Shown here piece by piece: positions 61,772-64,000 of a stretch of DNA of 64,000 nucleotides. The first letter of the stretch is position 1; each line of letters begins with the position of its first letter. The DNA is taken from contig CAVSPW010000002.1 in assembly GCA_963729935.1 (NCBI GenBank), forward strand, positions 1,488,001-1,552,000, written 5' to 3'. The position numbers and the translations under genes were made by a program. The stretch is from CAIKMD01 sp963729935. GTDB taxonomy: Bacteria > Pseudomonadota > Alphaproteobacteria > ATCC43930 > CGMCC-115725. The notes beneath the pieces are model-generated. The model saw only the letters and a list, made by a program, of their open reading frames with translations. It did not search any database and had not been told where the DNA came from.

Positions 61772-62776
61772 ATGACCACCTCTTCGCTTTCTCCGACAGT
61801 TTCCGCCGACGGTTTGGGACACGGCGCCACCGCGCCGGATTACGCGGTCGAGATTTCCGGGCTGACCAAAATTTACGGCCGCGTCGCCTCGGGAACGGGC
61901 ACGGCGGCGCTCGACGGCATCGATCTTGCCATTCCCCGCGGCTCGATCTTCGGCCTGCTCGGTCCCAACGGCGCCGGGAAATCGACGCTCATCAACATCT
62001 TGGCGGGCCTCGTCATCAAGACCGCCGGCACGGTGCGGATCTGGGGCATCGACATCGACCGCGAGGCGCGCCAGTCGCGCGCGGCGATAGGTATCGTACC
62101 GCAAGAGATCACGCTCGATTTCTTTTTCACGCCGCGCGAGCTCTTGGAGATGCAAGCGGGATTCTACGGCGTTCCCAAGCGCGAGCGGCGCACCGCGGCC
62201 ATTCTCGATATGGTGGCGCTCTCCAACAAGGCCGATACCTCGGCACGCGCGCTCTCGGGCGGCATGCGCCGGCGCCTCATGGTAGCGAAGGCGATGGTGC
62301 ACAACCCGCCGGTGCTCGTACTCGACGAGCCCACGGCCGGTGTCGATGTCGAGCTGCGCCGCCAGCTTTGGATCATGGTCCGCGATCTTCAGGCGCGTGG
62401 CGTCACCATCCTCCTGACCACGCACTATCTCGAAGAGGCCGAGGAACTCTGCGACCGCATCGCGATCATCCATCATGGCCGCCTCGTCGCCTGCGACACC
62501 AAAGACGCGCTGCTGGGACGGGTCGATGACAAGAGCATGAGCCTCGCGCTGGTCGAGCCGATCGACATTTTGCCGCCGGCTCTCGCGCCGCTCGGCCTGA
62601 CGCTCGCGGCGCAAGGGCGTCTCGCCTTGCGCTACACGCCGAGCCGCACGGAGTTGGCGGGTGTCTTCGCGGCGGTCGCCGCGCAGGGCCTCACCATTCG
62701 CGACGTCACCAGTCAAGAGGCCGATCTCGAGGAGATTTTTCTTCAGCTCACGGGCGCGCCCGAGCCGAGGCGATGA
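61772..62776 (+). CDS. ABC transporter ATP-binding protein (ABC-2 exporter type)
   Basis: ATPase of 334 residues. Walker A GPNGAGKSTLIN is near 70, PQEITLDFFFTPRELLEMQ is the Q loop, signature ALSGGMRRRLMVAKAMVHNP, Walker B VLVLDEPTAGVDVELR and switch His TTHYLEEAEELCDR. It resembles the YadG-type exporters, usually with a YadH permease. No permease is next to it: the following gene is a lipoprotein, overlapping by ATGA. Start is uncertain; an in-frame ATG at 61745 is possible. The exported molecule is unknown. Confidence 0.87.
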   Translation: MTTSSLSPTVSADGLGHGATAPDYAVEISGLTKIYGRVASGTGTAALDGIDLAIPRGSIFGLLGPNGAGKSTLINILAGLVIKTAGTVRIWGIDIDREARQSRAAIGIVPQEITLDFFFTPRELLEMQAGFYGVPKRERRTAAILDMVALSNKADTSARALSGGMRRRLMVAKAMVHNPPVLVLDEPTAGVDVELRRQLWIMVRDLQARGVTILLTTHYLEEAEELCDRIAIIHHGRLVACDTKDALLGRVDDKSMSLALVEPIDILPPALAPLGLTLAAQGRLALRYTPSRTELAGVFAAVAAQGLTIRDVTSQEADLEEIFLQLTGAPEPRR

Positions 62777-63789
62777 AGCGCGCCGCCGTTCCCGCCGCGT
62801 GCCTCGCGCTCGCTCTTCTGCTGGTTTCCTGCACCGCCCCCGATCCTTTCGATCCCATGACGGCAGCAACGACCACGACACCGCGTTTTTCCGCCGATGA
62901 ATTCGTCGCGAGCGATGGGACAAAATTGCCGCTGCGCGGCTGGCTTCCCGAGGGGCGGATCAGGGCGGTGATCCTGGCGGTGCACGGCTTCAACGATTAT
63001 TCGCATGCCTTCGCCGGCCCGGGGAAAGAATGGGCGGAGCTCGGCATCGCGACCTTCGCCTACGACCAGCGCGGTTTCGGCGCCGCACCTTTTCCCGGCG
63101 CCTGGGCCGGCACTCATCGGCTCGACTCCGATCTCGCCGGCCTCACGCGGCTGCTCCGCGCACGATATCCGGGCGTGCCGCTCTATCTGCTCGGCGACAG
63201 TATGGGAGCCGCGGTCGTCATCACGGCCGAGGCCGGCATGGCGGGCGCGGAGCGCCCGGTGGCGGACGGCCTCATCCTGGTTGCGCCGGCGGTGTGGGGA
63301 AGGCAGACCATGAACGTGTTCTTGCGTGCCACCTTGTGGACGCTGAACCTGATTGGTCCCAATTGGACCTTTACCGGCCAAAGCCTTCATATCCTGCCCT
63401 CGGACAACATCGAGATGCTCCGCGAATTGTCGCGCGACCCGCTCGTGATCAAGGACACGCGCGTTGCGACCGTCGCCGGCTTGGTGGATTTGATGAGCGA
63501 GGCTTTCGCCGCCGCGCCGCAGATGAAACAGCGGATGCTGCTGCTTTACGGCGCCCATGACGAGATCGTGCCGCCGGCCCCCGTGCGTCAATTCATCGAA
63601 GATCTGCCGCCGGTGCCGACGGGGCAACGCATCCTCGGCTACTACGACAAGGGCTATCACATGCTGCTGCGCGATCTCGAGGGCCCCATGGTGAACCGCG
63701 ACATCGCGAGCTGGATCTTCAGGCCCGACGCGCCGCTGCCCTCGGGCGCCGATCGGCGCGGCGACGCGGTGCTCGCGCCTCAGAGCTGA
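62773..63789 (+). CDS. lipoprotein alpha/beta hydrolase
   Basis: Secreted hydrolase of 338 residues with a lipobox (LVSC, Cys20). The fold shows AVILAVHGFNDYSHAFAGPG with the oxyanion region, the nucleophile elbow LLGDSMGAAVVI (Ser in GDSMG), the acid GAHDEIVPPAP and His in YDKGYHMLLRDLEG. It resembles monoacylglycerol lipase/lysophospholipase-like enzymes. It would be anchored to the periplasmic face of the membrane. It overlaps the ABC ATPase gene by 4 bases, so both may act on one lipid export pathway; this is inference. Confidence 0.88.
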   Translation: MKRAAVPAACLALALLLVSCTAPDPFDPMTAATTTTPRFSADEFVASDGTKLPLRGWLPEGRIRAVILAVHGFNDYSHAFAGPGKEWAELGIATFAYDQRGFGAAPFPGAWAGTHRLDSDLAGLTRLLRARYPGVPLYLLGDSMGAAVVITAEAGMAGAERPVADGLILVAPAVWGRQTMNVFLRATLWTLNLIGPNWTFTGQSLHILPSDNIEMLRELSRDPLVIKDTRVATVAGLVDLMSEAFAAAPQMKQRMLLLYGAHDEIVPPAPVRQFIEDLPPVPTGQRILGYYDKGYHMLLRDLEGPMVNRDIASWIFRPDAPLPSGADRRGDAVLAPQS

Positions 63790-63820
63790 ACCTTGCCCAC
63801 TATGGGCTTGCGGGCTTCGG

Positions 63821-63843
63821 CGCGCTTGCGCGAATTTTCTTTA
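63821..63843 (+). terminator. candidate terminator after the hydrolase gene
   Basis: CGCGC-TT-GCGCG (63821-63832) is a 5-base stem with a T-rich tail AATTTTCTTTA. It is short, so it may be a weak or non-functional terminator. Confidence 0.4.
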
Positions 63844-63863
63844 CGCCCTGCCGCGCGGATGTT

Positions 63864-63881
63864 TTCTTGCTTGGGCAAGAA
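63864..63881 (+). promoter_or_regulatory. hairpin just before the MetE-like gene
   Basis: TTCTTGC (63864-63870) and GCAAGAA (63875-63881) form a perfect 7-base stem with loop TTGG. It ends a few bases before the AAAGGAGGAG ribosome site of the next gene. Could be a leader hairpin or an operator. Confidence 0.35.
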
Positions 63882-63898
63882 TAAAAGGAGGAGGCATC

Positions 63899-64000
63899 GT
63901 GACGACGCTGCTGCCGACGACGCTGGTGGGAAGCTACCCGCAGCCCGAATGGCTGATCGATCGCAAGCGGCTTAGCGCGGTCGCGCCGCCGCGCGTGCGA
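63899..64000 (+). CDS. cobalamin-independent methionine synthase-like methyltransferase, N-terminal fragment
   Basis: Only the first 34 codons are in the window. The GTG start has the very strong AAAGGAGGAG about 6 bases upstream. The peptide VTTLLPTTLVGSYPQPEWL is typical of the shorter, single-domain MetE-type proteins (PTTxVGSYPxP), which use zinc to transfer a methyl or alkyl group to a thiol. It is not enough to tell methionine synthase from the coenzyme M transferase-like group. The gene continues past 64000. Confidence 0.65.
   Translation, partial: MTTLLPTTLVGSYPQPEWLIDRKRLSAVAPPRVR

Overview
This window is ordinary chromosomal DNA from a high-GC alphaproteobacterium. The class is indicated by gene content: a DivL-type kinase with Tyr in place of His, the ChvG/ChvI pair beside a PEP carboxykinase gene, a short HPr kinase, a CP4-like EPSP synthase, a DUF1150-Hsp20 pair, a TIGR02300 acidic protein and an NDUFA9-like protein. 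I cannot assign an order. I see no prophage, insertion sequence or CRISPR array. Coding density is very high. No stretch over 300 bases lacks a gene or RNA, and many neighbours overlap by ATGA or GTGA.

Layout. 1-4944: end of an RND efflux pump with a coupled secreted TPR protein, a glutathione S-transferase, a DUF924 protein and an NDUFA9-like reductase. 5048-11493: tRNA-Leu, a small RNase D, then envelope genes kdsD-lptC-lptA-lptB and the regulators rpoN and ptsN. lptC and lptA form one uninterrupted reading frame, and a good sigma-54 promoter lies just before rpoN. 11573-12225: DUF1150 and Hsp20. 12390-16353: the Anbu proteasome-like cluster (ATP-grasp, alpha-E, transglutaminase, Anbu). 16604-19753: an unknown membrane protein, a small basic protein, an acyl-CoA dehydrogenase-fold flavoprotein between two identical tRNA-Ala genes, and the TIGR02300 gene. 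19902-24467: aroA-cmk-rpsA-ihfB-lapA. 24557-31108: ornithine cyclodeaminase-like gene, pyrF-trpF-trpB-trpA-accD-folC.

31137-36536: a luciferase-like oxidoreductase, a VOC protein, and on the other strand a receiver protein coupled to a kinase with one divergent PAS plus five tandem PAS units at an exact 128-residue period. 36706-49304: trxA, addA, addB, murU, amgK, tsaE and divL on the minus strand. This run is broken by a plus-strand ferredoxin-NADP reductase gene. 49397-55743: chvI-chvG and the regulatory PTS genes hprK-rapZ-EIIA-ptsH-ptsI, with no sugar permease. 55893-64000: HugZ-like protein, GTP-type PEP carboxykinase, DNA polymerase I, a CHCC zinc-finger protein, an ABC ATPase with a lipoprotein hydrolase, and the start of a MetE-type methyltransferase.

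Together the window covers LPS export (kdsD, lptCAB), envelope stress and carbon control (chvGI, regulatory PTS, rpoN, ptsN), peptidoglycan salvage (amgK, murU), recombination repair (addAB, polA), cell-cycle signalling (divL) and tryptophan, pyrimidine, folate and fatty-acid synthesis. The least understood parts are the Anbu cluster, the fused lptC-lptA frame, the multi-PAS kinase operon and a few unassigned proteins. No clearly new system is evident. The findings are mostly unusual arrangements of known families.
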